Assembly (NCBI GenBank): GCA_950295325.1
Contig: OX485803.1
Location: 49,615,554 to 49,679,553 of the forward strand
Direction: 5' to 3'
From: Polytrichum commune
Taxonomy: Eukaryota; Streptophyta; Polytrichopsida; Polytrichales; Polytrichaceae
DNA length: 64,000 nucleotides
Made by a program: the position numbers and the translations under genes. The notes under the pieces were generated by a model. That model was not told the origin of the DNA. It saw only the letters and a list, made by a program, of their open reading frames with translations, and ran no database searches. Below, piece by piece: positions 1 through 11,995 of the stretch; positions within the stretch are counted from its first letter, which is position 1, and every line of letters starts with the position of its first letter.

Positions 1-45
1 GCCTCAAAACAAGGTAAGTGACACCAAATGCCATAAATGGTGTAG
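1..45. mobile_element. Right end of an ACACTAAAT-type MITE (family F2), cut by window edge
   Basis: The motif GTAAGTGACACC, then CCATAAATGGTGTAGTG, matches the ends of the elements at 17583-17797, 24734-24954 and 54478-54768. Only one terminus lies in the window. Confidence 0.5.
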
Positions 46-875
46 TGCGCCAGTGTGCCTTAAAATCTTAATAATAAGTTTGTGTTTTACTACTATGGTC
101 GGAGTCAGTTAGTCAGTAAATGAGTCAGCCAAGGCAGGCTACTATAGACGAGCATACATGACGTGTGATGTGGATAAGAATGTAGTATTAGGTCTAAGAA
201 AAAAGACAAAGCACTTGTGGATGAGCACCATTTAATATAGCATTCCTTTTATCGCTCAATTGTTGTTTTCTTCATGGGTTGCCACACACAATGTGAGCTC
301 AACCTCAAGCTTGTGCGACTTTTGTGGGCCAAGGCTCGGCCATTTGTGGTGTGATACACGTAAACTCATCTATTGGGAAGGTGAAAATGCAGTGAATTTT
401 ATTATAACCTATGAATGACCATTTCTAGATGATTTTAATATGGAAGAAGTAGGATCAGAGACCTCAAATTAGTCTAGTGGTGTTGATTTGGAATGAATCA
501 GTCCTAGGGTTTTTTATTTTTTATTTTTTATTTTTTTATTTTTACATGGATGCCACAAATACCGAGCCATGCGACAAAGGGTTGTGCATGTGAAACACAC
601 TAGGTACACTGGTGTGCAATTAGGTTGCCTTCGCAAATAAGTTCTTTATCCATGCAAATTACTTACTGTGGGTCAAATTCCACTTCCCAAAACTTATAGC
701 TTTGTTTATTCATCCGTCTAGCAACCGCGATTTCAAATTAAATCATTTGTATTTTGTTACCGTGGTGATAAGTACTCAAAATAGTGTGGAATGCCAATAA
801 ATTAGCCTGGGGCAACCTAATTGCACATAGTAGTGTACTTATTTAGATCTTTACATGTGCCTAAGATTGTAGAGC
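46..875. other. AT-rich non-coding stretch
   Basis: No ORF of note is present. An A/T tract (TTTTTTATT repeats) lies near 509-545. I see no gene or terminal repeat before the element that begins at 879. Confidence 0.5.
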
Positions 876-1287
876 TTAGGGGCGGTTTACACTATGGACC
901 ATGAAGTTGTCCCACGTAAGAGGCCTATTTTGCGTGGGACGACTTCATGGGACGACTTTCATGGTCCGAGCTACTAAAATATTAGTTTTCATGGTTCATG
1001 GGCCCTTCACTAAGTGTAAACCGAATGTGGACCATAAAGAATGACCATGCACCAAAAAGTGGAGGTGCTGATTTTTTTAATACATGCCCAAAAAGGGCAA
1101 TTTTGAAAAAAAAATAAGTTGGATCATTCCTTGTCTTCTCTTGGGCTTCACTTGTCTTCACTTCTTGTTAAATGTGTCGAAGATGTGGCTTGCAAATCTT
1201 CTCACAACAATTTTTTTTAAATAAAATAAAATGAGCAATTTAATTTGTACATGCTCAATGTAATTTACATGTGACATGTACCTTGTT

Positions 1288-1400
1288 TTGTCACTACACT
1301 AAATAGGATATTTAGTGTTTGATTATATTTAATGTTGTTACCACCCTACCTTGCTCAACACTAATTTTCAATTCTTTGATAATGAATGTTAGAAGATTTC
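1288..1400 (-). mobile_element. F2 MITE fragment nested in the Harbinger element
   Basis: The stretch CACTACACTAAATAGGATAT, with the following TTTGATTATATTTAATG and the CTACCTTGCTCAACACTAA block, is the reverse complement of the right part of the F2 element at 54478-54768. The distal end is not clear. Confidence 0.5.
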
Positions 1401-1491
1401 CCATTGCACTTCTTTTGACTACCCTGATCTACAGTCACTAAACCACTACAGATTTTTGTTTTTTGTTTTTCAACTTCATTTTGTAATCATA

Positions 1492-1560
1492 TTGGGGTGT
1501 GTAATATACCGTTGGAAAGGTATTTTCAAGACCTTTCCAACGGTATATTACAAGCCCCAA
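1492..1560. repeat. Near-perfect foldback hairpin, 69 bp
   Basis: A perfect 21-bp stem pairs 1501-1521 (GTAATATACCGTTGGAAAGG plus T) with 1531-1551 around a 9-nt loop. It extends through three unpaired bases to a further TTGGGG/CCCCAA pairing. It lies inside the Harbinger derivative. It may be a foldback element or a small-RNA source; the sequence alone does not decide. Confidence 0.75.
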
Positions 1561-2015
1561 AATTCCAAACATTTCATTTGGTAGACCAAAAAAACAAATA
1601 TGCACTTGAATTCTTGAGTTCTAGATGTCCCGCGTTGTTTGGTGAAACACGTGTGAGCCGGTTTAAGGGGTAGGGCAAGGTAGTGCTGGTATGTCTAATG
1701 GGCTATGGTATGATTAAGGTGCTTAAAAGGTAGATTCATTAAAAATTTATTGAAATAGTATTTCTCTGACATGGGCCCTTGCCTTTTCCTACCAGACCAC
1801 CTCTCTTGCCTCTCTCAACGCAAAACCCGTTGGACCATGTCAGTGTATTTATTAGGCCTTAAAAATTATATTTTGGGGACCTCGACCTCCATGGTCCCTC
1901 TGCCATTTTTTCCTTAGTGTAAACCGAAGTTGTCCCGGGAGAACTTCAACAGCCAATCAGCTGCCTTGCAGAGCCCTGGTCCAACTTCATGGTCCATAGT
2001 GTAAACCGCCCCTTA

Positions 2016-2958
2016 GTCCCAAAGGTGGTCTTTGATTTTTTGGATGGATTTGGTCAGTTCCAACTCAAACAAGTAGAATTGTCAAGCATGTTGATTGCAA
2101 ATTCAAGTTTGGGATTGAATTTGAAATTCAATTCAAGATGCGAGGAACACAAGCTCATTATCATTAGCACATGTAAGGCTCCACTTTTTTCTTTTCTTTT
2201 TTCCCTATACCTTAGCCCACTGAACTAGCAAGCTTCAACTTCAACTTCAACTTCAACTCAAGCAAGGTACGTGTGGTTGGTCCTTGAGGCAAGAGTTCAC
2301 CTAACAACCACCATCAACCCCTAAGCGTATCGGAGTACTATAGTTTCAAGTAATTTTGGGGGTAGGTTTTTTTTGTTTCTTAATTTAATTTTTTCCTCCC
2401 ATAACATTAAAATTTTGTCAAATCACATTCACAATTATTTGAGTTATATATATATATATATATAGGTCTTCCTCAATGATCCTTGTTACAAAATCTAATA
2501 TGTGAGGGAAGTGATATGGTTCTAGAGAGCTACAACATTGCTTATTCCATCCATACGGATGGATGTAGTCTAAATTTTCGCGTCCATAAACTCTCTTATG
2601 AAGCCAACTCCAAATCATGTTCCCAAATCATCCTTTATGATACATTTTTGATATGATGTTGATTCCCAACCCTTTATAGGTTAAAAAACATCTTTCCTCC
2701 CCCACAATATCTTGCAAAGCCTAGGTCGTTCACTTAGCCTTATGTTTGATATACACATGCATTAGTTGGGTACTTTATCGGGAGGTATTATATGAGGATC
2801 TTGGAATTAAGTGAGCTTAATTCAAAATATTATTTTATTTTATATGCGGTCCATGAGGCCCAAATAAACCTATCATCCCATCATATATGCTTACCATACA
2901 TTCATATTTTGACAAAATGGAAGCAATGCTTCAGACCTTGGACAACTAACCAACTAAT
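2016..2958. other. Non-coding, simple repeats only
   Basis: Short CTTCAA repeats lie at about 2236-2262 and a TA run at about 2446-2463. No recognisable coding or element termini are seen. Confidence 0.45.
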
Positions 2959-2959
2959 T

Positions 2960-3480
2960 CAACTATTAGTTGACTAGTTGCCCTCCGTAAATATAGTTGT
3001 TCACGATTTGATGTACCAAAAAATGTACTCAACTGTAGTTGTTTTAAATTTGGTATGCCAAAAATCTAGTTAACTATAGTTATATTTAGTTAACTAAAGT
3101 TGAGTGCAACCTGTTCATGTAATTTTGTTGTGGTGTTGTAGTGTCACTAGTGTGTTAGTTGTGTTGGTGGTGTACATGGAGGTTGTTCCGGAGGCCAACA
3201 TTGTGAGTGATCATATAAAGGCGTTTCTCGACAATCCTCAGTGGCCCGAGCATATTAAAGACCCTCAACTAAATCAAATCAAGAGACTAGCTTCTTCCAA
3301 TATATGAATACTTGAACTTTTCCTAGTTAATTATAGTCAATCTTAAATTTGGTCTTAAAATTTCTTAGTTAATTATAGTTGTTCTTCAAATTGGTTTGAA
3401 ATTTTTCTTGTCAACTATAGTTGCTCCCTAAAATGTTTTGAAAAAAATCTAGTTAACTGTAGTTATTTTGGCAGTTTTCA
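2960..3480. repeat. Degenerate repeats of a TTAACTATAGTTG core
   Basis: Variants of AGTTAACTATAGTTG recur about eight times, often followed by TTTTAAATTTGG or CTTAAAATTTGG. The spacing is irregular at roughly 50-70 bp. A 67-codon ORF at 3104-3307 interrupts the series but resembles no family I know. Confidence 0.5.
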
Positions 3481-3841
3481 AAGCTTTGAAATGTTTCATC
3501 CATCTCCATGGAACATGTTATAAAAAATAAATTAAAATATTATATGCACACATGTTACAACAAAAAAATGTAAATAAATTTGTAGCATGCTATATTACAT
3601 TGGGGTTTCTTTTCTTTTTCTTAAATGAAATGTAGCATGCTAAAAATCTAGTTAACTGTAGTTATTTTGGCGGTTGTCAAAGCTTTACAATGTTTCATCC
3701 ATCTCCATGGAACATGTTATAAAAACTAAATTAAAATATTATATGCACACATGTTACAATAGAAAAATGTAAAGAAATTTGTAGCATGCTATATTACATT
3801 GAGGTTTCTTTTCCTTTTCTTAAATGAAATGTAGCATGCTA
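3443..3841. repeat. Tandem duplication, two 199-bp units
   Basis: The unit starts AAAAATCTAGTTAACTGTAG and ends TTAAATGAAATGTAGCATGC. Copy 1 is 3443-3641 and copy 2 is 3642-3841, with only scattered differences between them. Both units begin with the core motif of the preceding repeat block. Confidence 0.85.
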
Positions 3842-4689
3842 AAAATTCTATTGTACCTTGTTCTCCATACCTTGATAATGTATATAACATACAAGTGCAC
3901 CTTATATTTTAACTCACATTGTTTGCTAATTTATGCCAATGAATCCTCTATGTTGCAAGATAATATCTTATGCATTTCTTGGGTTGCATAATGTGTATGA
4001 TATTAAATGATTTTTAGAAGAATTTTTTTTGGGGGGAGGGTGGGGTTGGGCATGAAGTCTTGCAAACTTGAAAGTTATTAGGTTTGTGAATCTCTCTCTC
4101 TCTCTCTAGGGAAACATCCAATGCTACTGAAAATTTACAGCATTGTATAAGTTCACAACAAATTTTCCAAAGTGGGATGTTGAGAGAGGTGAACATTCCT
4201 AGAAAAAGTACCAAAAAATGAATGATTGCCCAATGTTTCTAGTTTTTTGAGGAATCTTTGATCTCGTTGCATCAAACTAACCAAAGAAAGTTGATTGGTG
4301 CAAACCAATTCAAATGCTAATTTATACAATTATATAGTTATATATATTGTCTATATAATTTTAACCCCCCCCTTTGTCATATTCCTCTTTTTCACAACAA
4401 TAATACACTCAAGAATGCACATAAAACATTGGATTATGACCTTTCAAATTTTGTATATACCAAAAGCTTTACCCCTTAACCACAAGACTGTGGTTGCTTA
4501 TGAGGTTGAACCACCCGACCATAGGAGAGAGACAAAAGATCCTCTCTCTCCCCCCCCCCCGAGCTCCCTTTCATGCCAAAACACTACTTTTACTTTTTAT
4601 TTTTCATATACTGAAAGTCTTCTATTCATAGTTCTAAATTCATAGTTTTACTATGAATCTTCTATCTTTTGGCTCAATCACAATCTACT
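3842..4689. other. Non-coding with simple repeats
   Basis: A CT run near 4091-4108, a C tract near 4549-4560 and a G-rich tract near 4030 are the only notable features. Confidence 0.4.
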
Positions 4690-5097
4690 AGTTGGAACTA
4701 TCCAATCCGAACTTGATGCATTCATCTATTCTTCTAGTTGGAACTGTCTATTTCCAACTATATTCAATCAATCATTATTCTAGTTGGAGCTGTCTAATTC
4801 CAATTATATTTATTTATTGAGAGTTGTTTAGCTCCAATGAATAACATTCATTTGTTGGGAGTTGTTTAACTCCAATTCATATCTTCTAGTTGGAGTTGTC
4901 TAACTCCAACATAAAGATCTTCCAAAGGCATGTGTCTAACTCCCAATTGGAGCTATCTAACTCCAATGCAAAGATCTTCAATCAGGAGCTGCCTAACTCC
5001 CCTGCACAATAATTCCTTCATGGGTTGTCTAGCCTTTGTGCACCATTCTCGCTTGGGATGTCTAACTCAATTCTTTCCTTGAAACTGTTTGACTTGA
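4690..5097. repeat. Array of short palindromes around TTGGAGTTGTCTAACTCCAA
   Basis: About ten degenerate units occur. The clearest are at 4736-4759, 4782-4805, 4852-4877, 4888-4910 and 4940-4966. Each is itself a hairpin: TTGGAGTT, four-base loop GTCT, AACTCCAA. Arm changes are often matched on the other side (GGAACT with TTCC, GGAGCT with ACTCC), so the ability to fold seems partly kept as units diverge. Spacing is 20-60 bp of AT-rich DNA. It is not a protein-coding repeat. Confidence 0.7.
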
Positions 5098-6139
5098 ATT
5101 AGCATTTGCTCACATGCTAAGTACAAACAAGATATGATTAGGCATGCTTTCTTTCTTGCATAATCCAACATTAAATATTTTAATCCGGGTACATCACATC
5201 CCCAAGAAGAATGAAAATAATTGCATTTAATAAAATCTTCAAAAATTTCTCATTTGGACTAAAATGTCCTAAATTGTTAATGCAAGGACTTGCCCTCTTA
5301 TTGCCAAATGACACCTGTGTCTGATGTTTGTACCCATTTTAAGGATGTGCCTAAAATTATTGTAGTTTTTGAATATTTTAAACTATGCCTAAGAATGATT
5401 TTCAAAATGATTTCTAGGGACCTTGCTTAGCTGTAAGATGTTAGAGTTCTTAAATGGCCACTAGAAAGACACCTTACTTCACTCATATAGTTTCCGAGAA
5501 AACACCAAGTATCCGGGCCCTAAAAAAATGTGAGTTCAAAATCCTCCGATCTCCAATTATAAAATAACTTTCACATCTATGATATCTATACTAAAGAATA
5601 CACATATTTTGATTGTATACAATGAGATAGTAATCGTAACCGTACATCACAAATATTCAAAGGTGATATTATTATCATAAATCAATATAAATGTTGAAAT
5701 GACAGATCATTATTCTTCAATTAATGTTGTGATAACTAACTGCATGATGATTCACTTACTTCCAGCTATTGTGGTCCAAATTATACTAGTATTGTACCAA
5801 GCACATTGTTCATAACATTACTCAAGGGCCATCTTTTGTTCTCTTTCTATTTGAGAGCAAGCTTACTTGAGAGGAAGCCTCAAGTTCAAATTCAATCTGC
5901 AAATTGAGAGATTCTTGCATCTAGCACTTATATCGAGCCGGCCTCATGAAACAAACTATATCCCATATATACACACACAGTATGCACCACTAAATATTAA
6001 ATTTGAATTCCAACACAAAGTGTGCCTCATTTTTAACTGCATTATAAGAGCATATGTATCTCTAAAGATAGGAACACTCGACCATTGTCTAGTTTCAATG
6101 CCAAGTCCATGATTCGAGGTGCAGTAAACATCAATGATT
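5098..6139. other. AT-rich non-coding stretch, nothing recognised
   Basis: No credible ORF, terminal repeat or RNA gene is seen. Confidence 0.4.
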
Positions 6140-6440
6140 TTGTGTTATGGTGGTGTCAATGATTGCTACGAGTATAACTCACATTAATGTTTAAGAAATC
6201 CTTGAGGTGGAGGTGATCTAGTTTCTTCCATGAGAGATGGAAAGAGTTCTACTAATCAGCAAGAAAAACCTCCTTGATATCATCAAATGCGGATGTTGAT
6301 GTGATTGGATTGTCATGGGTTTCCAATGTGATAGACCCCATGATGCCTTCCACATGATTGTCGATTTGTGCCAAGTATAAAAAAACGAGGCTCCCTTACT
6401 TACCACAAGAGAAAAACAACCTAACCACATAAAAAGAGGC
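6140..6440 (-). pseudogene. Fragment of a LINE-type reverse-transcriptase region
   Basis: The minus strand encodes TIMWKASWGLSHWKPMTIQS, which aligns with TVWKASWSLSHWDAHDN encoded by the longer relic at 53400-54430. The following peptide SWKKLDHLHLKDF continues the match with a frameshift. It is a short decayed piece of the same family and has no open frame of its own. Confidence 0.5.
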
Positions 6441-6739
6441 CCTGCATAAACCTTGAGTGATTGAAAAAAGAAATAAAAATAAGAGGGCGGAAGATATGTG
6501 GAAACATGGTTTCATCACCAAAATTATGTTTCCACATATTTATGGTTTTTAAAAACTAGAATTCAAGTTCAAACAATCAAAGATTAAAATGGATTCACAC
6601 CAGAATTCATGCCAAGATTCAAGCTCGTTCTTACCAAAATTCAAATCAATTCACATCAAGATTAAAAAATGGGTTCATACCGGAATTTAAAATCATTCAA
6701 TCCATGTTCAAGTTTAAAAATTAGAAACTTCCGTATGTG

Positions 6740-8770
6740 ACGGCGTTTGAGGTTTTTGTTGCAACCTGCTTGCATTTGTCACCTCCACTAAAGGATCACT
6801 CGGGTTTCCAGTACATCCATGGCAGCATGTGTCCAGGCTAGTCTAAAGACAAAGTGTTTGTCTTGAAAATGTCAGTTGACCTTCCTAGGAGTGGTGTAGA
6901 TCTAGTGAAATACGTGTAGGCCGGAGGGGATTTGGAGAACTCGTGGATAATGTTTGACCATGTCAAACGCTTGAAAGATTAAACCATTGTGACGTGCCAT
7001 GTGTATGACGACAAATACATTAAGGTGTTGATAAACTCTGTTCTGGAAAAGCTTGAATTCTATCATGGCAGAGAATGGAGTGTCTGTCACATGTGAATTT
7101 CAAAGGTTTCGTGGCGGACAGTGTTTAGGCTAATTGGAATGTGGTGAGGAAGATATATGGAGATGGTGACCCAAGTTTGCCAATGGTGGGTTGTGAGTGC
7201 ACCCTTTTTCCACTCATCGGTGAGCTTGGATAAGGTGATGCAAAATAATATCTTTGTGTCTTTGCATTTCAACATAAGCAACTATGCAAGGATTAATTAC
7301 AAAGACGTGAAAAAATATGAACAAAGCTAAAACTAAGTATCATGTGATTCGTTCACGATGGTTGTTATTAGGAGCAACCATAGAAGAAGACATTCTCGGT
7401 CTCTCCAAGTTGTTGGAGTTTTGGCCCTTTTGTTATTGGCAATGGGATGGTCATATGATTATTGTGAAAGCATGATCACATTCCATTTTGGAATGTCCTT
7501 TATGTATGAGAATCTATAGTATGGATATAATTTACTCTAATTTGTGTATTGTTTATAGGATCCAACTATGAATGAACAAGCAAAAATGCCAACATGTAAC
7601 CTTACAAAGATAATTCATAACAAGTGGCCACAACAATCTAGCAACAAGGTGACTTGCATGTATGGAGCAATAGTCGTCGATTTGATTCATGCCTTCTTGC
7701 ATATTGCAAATTACAAGTCGTGGTTGAAAGGTGGTTTTACTGGTAAAGGCCCTAATTCCACGTCTTTGAAATTGAAGGCTACTGCTAGGTGTGGAGATCC
7801 CAAGCTAGTGGCAAATGCCATGAAATTTTATCCATAGACAGAAGATCTTAACATTAGGGGTTGTGCCTTGAAGGGATCCAAGCTATTTGGGGCCACCAAA
7901 CAAAAACTCGACCTTCCCCCATGAGCTAATTCTGACTCACATCGACCTGACAAAATTTATTATTCCATGCCTTGCCCTAACACACAAGCAACTCGTCAAC
8001 GAATAGAAGAGTTATTGAATTTCACAAACCATGGCATGGCTCATTCCACGTTGATATTGGGGTCTGATGCCATGTTTTCCAATGGCACGTTGCAAGGTTG
8101 CCACCCAACTTTGCCAACAGATGTTGGGCGATGCAAGCCAATACATGGATTTTGTGCAATGCCAAAGTCGGAGATAGCAAACATGACACCTTTGCCCCCA
8201 CGCACAAGGGTATGAAGAAGGAATACCACCCACCAAGAACATGGAGTACAAGTTTGGTTTTGTCATGATGTCATCAAGTGTTGTGTGAGTGGCAACAAGA
8301 AGAAGTATGTGCCGGACTAGTCTATAGTACCCAACATGTGACCAGTGAAGATAGGTACCAATCTCTCAAGGGAGGATGTATTGGCACTCGAAGGCGCCGG
8401 ATTCCAATTGTAGCTGAGGGAGGCACTATCTTCCCATAGGAGGCTTTCTACAATTGCGACACTTCCGATCCCTTGGTCGCATTTCCATGTGCCACCAAAC
8501 CTGGACACACATCCAACTTCCAAATTTGGAAAGAAAATGCATCGCAATCTAGTAGCACCTATGACAAATCACAAAAAACAAATAGGAGAGTGTTGGATTC
8601 ATGGACGGTGAGTATATGGTGGGAGCCACTGCCATTCCCTATCCATAATTCAAGAGCGACCATCAACATTGTCTCCAAAGAGGCATTGCATACCGTGTCA
8701 CGATTGGTGGTATCCCACATTGCACTTGCCCTCACTTCACGAAATATCATCTCATTCTTTGGGAAAGAAA
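6740..8770 (+). pseudogene. Decayed coding relic of an unrecognised repeat family
   Basis: A long plus-strand reading can be followed through several stops and frameshifts. An N-terminal part near 6960-7330 includes VYDDKYIKVLINSVLEKLEF and SLDKVMQNNIFVSLHF. A part near 7568-7840 includes KVTCMYGAIVVDLIHAFL and KGPNSTSLKLKATARCGDP. A C-terminal part near 8470-8770 includes RVLDSWTVSIWW and ALHTVSRLVVSHIALALTS. The continuous but broken coding character suggests a transposon or a repeated host gene that died. I cannot assign a superfamily; a transposase-like fold (MULE or hAT) is only a guess. Confidence 0.45.
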
Positions 8771-9998
8771 AATAAATGGGTGTACTGCAAATATCTTTAT
8801 TATGTGTTTAGATTTCTATGCAAGGTGGATCGTGACAATGACAAGTTTCATTCATGCTCCAACGTATACCTTCAACAAGGTCATGCGACTATTTGAACTT
8901 GTTGGTGTTGTGGAGTGTGAGTGATGTTCTAAGAATTGTCTTCAGCCGCATGTTTAATAATATCAATGTCTTGGTGTGGATTGTTAAGATAAAAATCAGC
9001 AATGGATCGATAGTTTTTGGAACTATCCATGGTAATAGGCACTCATCACTTTTTTCCCTTCACAATGTTAGTATGGTACAATTGAAAAATTGCAAAAAAA
9101 TGAATGCAAAATTTAGAGTATGCATCCTAAACATGTGCCTAGTTTTCTAAATTTGGCAGTGCCATTCATGTGTTATGACTCATCACTCATGTTTTACCAC
9201 TACCACTCATTGCTCATGTCTTAATTTCCCTCATGATTGGGGTGTAACCGATGTTGATATGGAATTGCTTTATTTTGATACCATTCAAGTCTCTATAGAA
9301 GATTTCACATTTATCAATATCAATGAAGTGTGAATATTTGAAGATTTTTGTTTTGTTTTCAATACCATTTGAGTTGGGTCAATATGCCATCCAAGAATCT
9401 TTCACCCTAGTATCAATATCATTTAGATTAGATTGGTATATATTAACCCAAATAACGACTCTTGTATTTAGAAAGGTTCTTATCTTGACGTACCCATCAA
9501 ATGACAAATAACTATATTTGATTGGTATTACAATTCTAATACCCATGTGTAGGTTCTTTAACAATATTATTGATGTTCATTATTGATACTCAAGCATTCA
9601 CCTATTTAGCACACCACTACTGGACCCTGGTTGTGACTTGAATTGAGTTGTGATCTCCTCTTTGACTACAAAGTAACAAATGAATGAAATTGTATAAGAC
9701 TCGATTCTACTAAATTCTGTATCACCTTTTCAAATTTTCTCTAAAAAATTACAAAACTAAAAAAGGAATTGACGTTTTAATTACAATTATGTTATCATCA
9801 ATTCATTCAAACTCCAGAGTTTCTTAAACTCATGGGTTGTGTAATATTTTCAAGACAATAAAATACATGGATCTAAGGAAGTTGTATGTAATTTGACATC
9901 ATTAAACCCAACAAAACTGTACAGGTAGTGTGATTGATACTGTTGTATGTAGACCTAGTAAATATTTGATGTGGGCAAGAAATTGGTGTCAAAGTAAG
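8771..9998. other. AT-rich non-coding stretch with ATATCAAT repeats
   Basis: Variants of GATATCAAT or CAATATCA recur between about 9250 and 9580, and again at 22280-22640. This hints at a related dispersed repeat, but no termini could be defined. Confidence 0.35.
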
Positions 9999-11995
9999 TA
10001 CAGTCTAACCCCGATTATACGATGCATTTCCCGTCGACCAAACTTTCTAGTGTTAATTTACCCCGATATTATGACTACGATGCTCGTAATATGGCATTTT
10101 TTTAGGCTTGATTTGTCATATTAAAGAGGTAATTAATGCGTGCATGTGGTGGACCCACATTAAGATTTGCTTTGGGGTTGGGAAGTACGTGGTGGATTCA
10201 TCAGTGGGTTAACTTAACTTAACTTAACTCAAGTTCATTGTTTTAAACCTTGGTTTCAAAACAACTGTTGCACTTTTGAGTCTTTGGGTTTAGGTGGGCG
10301 TTGACCGGTTTAGGAATTGTTAAATAAGCATTCTAGAATTTTGAAGTTGTTGAATTCCTCTTCTTGATTCGAAATTTGTCCTCACACCTAAATCTCACAT
10401 CTCTTTAGATTGGATCTTTCAGTCCTTGCTGGGTTATACTCTTAGATTTGCCCATGTCACTATTCAATTTCTTGGCTCCGGAGGTGTCGGTAGTCTTGAG
10501 TGGTGGATGCTTTTCATTTCGGTGATAATTTCAACAATTTCGGTGTTGATGACCACGTCTGCACACAAAACAACTTGCACACAATTTGGTAAGCTCCTTC
10601 GCATTGGTTATGGCACCGGAAGATGTTTACAATATGGATGAGACTGGTTTATTTTATCTTGCCCAACCAAACAAGACACTAAGCACAAGGAAAAGCTCAT
10701 GGGCACAAAATTCAAAAAGACCATCTCACTCTTGTTCTCGTTGTAAACATGACATGCATTGACATGTTGAATCCTGTGATTATTTACAAATTTCTATGCC
10801 CAAAATGCTTTGGAAGGTGGTTGCCAACAAATTTTGTGTGGTGATTTGCAAACCAAACGCCTTAGATGACATTAGATGTATTTTAGAGTTGGATGATGAG
10901 CCTCGATGTACATTTCATATCTCAAAAGCGGAAGGTACTTTTAATTATATATGGACAATTATGCTACTCATTTCCCTTAAGCATGTTGGTGGGGGTGAAT
11001 CATTTGCTTTTTCAATATTGCTATTGCTTTCTTACCACCTAATATTACAAGAATGGTACAACCCTTGGATCATGGAATAATTGCTTCATTCAATTTAGTA
11101 TAAGAAGAAGCTTTTGGAATGGATTTTATCTTATTTTTTATTAATGAAAGGCAAGTTGTTATGTGGTGCTCTCAAGTGTGGAGAGAGATGATTCCCCAAA
11201 CCATACGAAACAAGTGAAGGATGTCTAGGATTTTACTTGCAGACTAGAGTGCCAATTTCGACATGGATGTTGAATGTGAGAAATTGAAAATGAAAGAAGT
11301 TGCAATTGAATTGGCAAGTCTCATTTCCTCTTTGAAACTTGGAAGTAAATAAATGCCTATTGAAGAATATGTGCAATTGGTAGGAGAGGAAATTGTTGAC
11401 GCAGAGTACATCAAGGTTGAGTTGGTGGATTTGGCAGGGAGTAGAGAAATCCGTTTGGGTTTAGATTTGAGTGAAGCGCCAATAGAGGGGAATGATTTGG
11501 ATGACTAGCCAACACCGATAGTCAAGCTTCCTCAAGCCCGTGAGTATGCCCCAATTACTATCAAATTTTGCAATGGAGCATTCTTCAAAGTTTCTAGTTG
11601 GAGATGTGACAAACATGCAATCTTTTATGGATAAATCGAACAAAGATGCTAATTTCCAACATCAACGAACATCATCAGAACATAATGGATTCTTGCTTTC
11701 ATAGTGTGTTATGTGGTGAAGACATCATCATGGGACTATGTTTGTTTTTTTTTAAAACACTCCACATCGTGTGATGTTGTGAGCATATTTCTTAAATAAA
11801 AATATTCTTTCATACTTATGTATCTTCATTTTGTATACTAAAAAAAACTTGCATTGAAATAGGCAATTTCTTGGAAAACCTCGATAGCATGACATTTGAG
11901 GCCAAAATATCATACTATGCAAAATGCAACATTTGGATAATACGACACTTCATTGCACGACCAAACATGTAATATTAAAGGGGGAGAACACTATG
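9999..11995 (+). mobile_element. pogo/Tigger-like (Tc1/mariner) transposon, copy 1
   Basis: The left end starts TA-CAGTCTAACCCCGATTATA at 9999-10001 and the right end reads AAAGGGGGAGAACACTA near 11978-11993. This gives imperfect inverted termini next to TA, as expected for Tc1/mariner elements. The interior carries a broken transposase. A second copy lies inverted at 18696-20922; against it, copy 1 lacks a short stretch just inside the left end. Confidence 0.7.
10430..11640 (+). pseudogene. Dead pogo/Tigger-type DDE transposase
   Basis: Following frameshifts, the plus strand gives YNMDETGLFY (10628 onward), PKCFGRW near 10798, then CFLPPNITRMVQPLDHGI near 11027-11085 and IASFN. The first Asp of the DDE triad sits in MDETGLFY, and the LPPN-QPLD-G block is diagnostic of the Tigger/jerky/CENP-B transposase family. 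A hydrophilic tail follows (PIEEYVQLVGEEIVDAEYI near 11357-11412). Many stops and indels rule out function. Confidence 0.75.

Larger units (their letters stand above)
879..2012. mobile_element. Non-autonomous PIF/Harbinger-type DNA transposon, intact termini
   Basis: Both ends carry the same 31-bp terminal inverted repeat, which begins GGGGCGGTTTACACTATGG and ends with ATGAAGTTG. I find no mismatch between the two arms. The element is flanked by TTA on each side (876-878 and 2013-2015), the 3-bp target duplication typical of PIF/Harbinger. About 1.1 kb of interior has no transposase. Its subterminal sequence (GAATGACCATGCACCAAAAAG, then TTGTCTTCTCTTGG) matches that of the larger element at 56294-58200, so this is a deletion derivative of the same family. 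It holds a nested F2 fragment (1288-1400) and a foldback (1492-1560). The perfect arms suggest recent movement. Confidence 0.85.
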
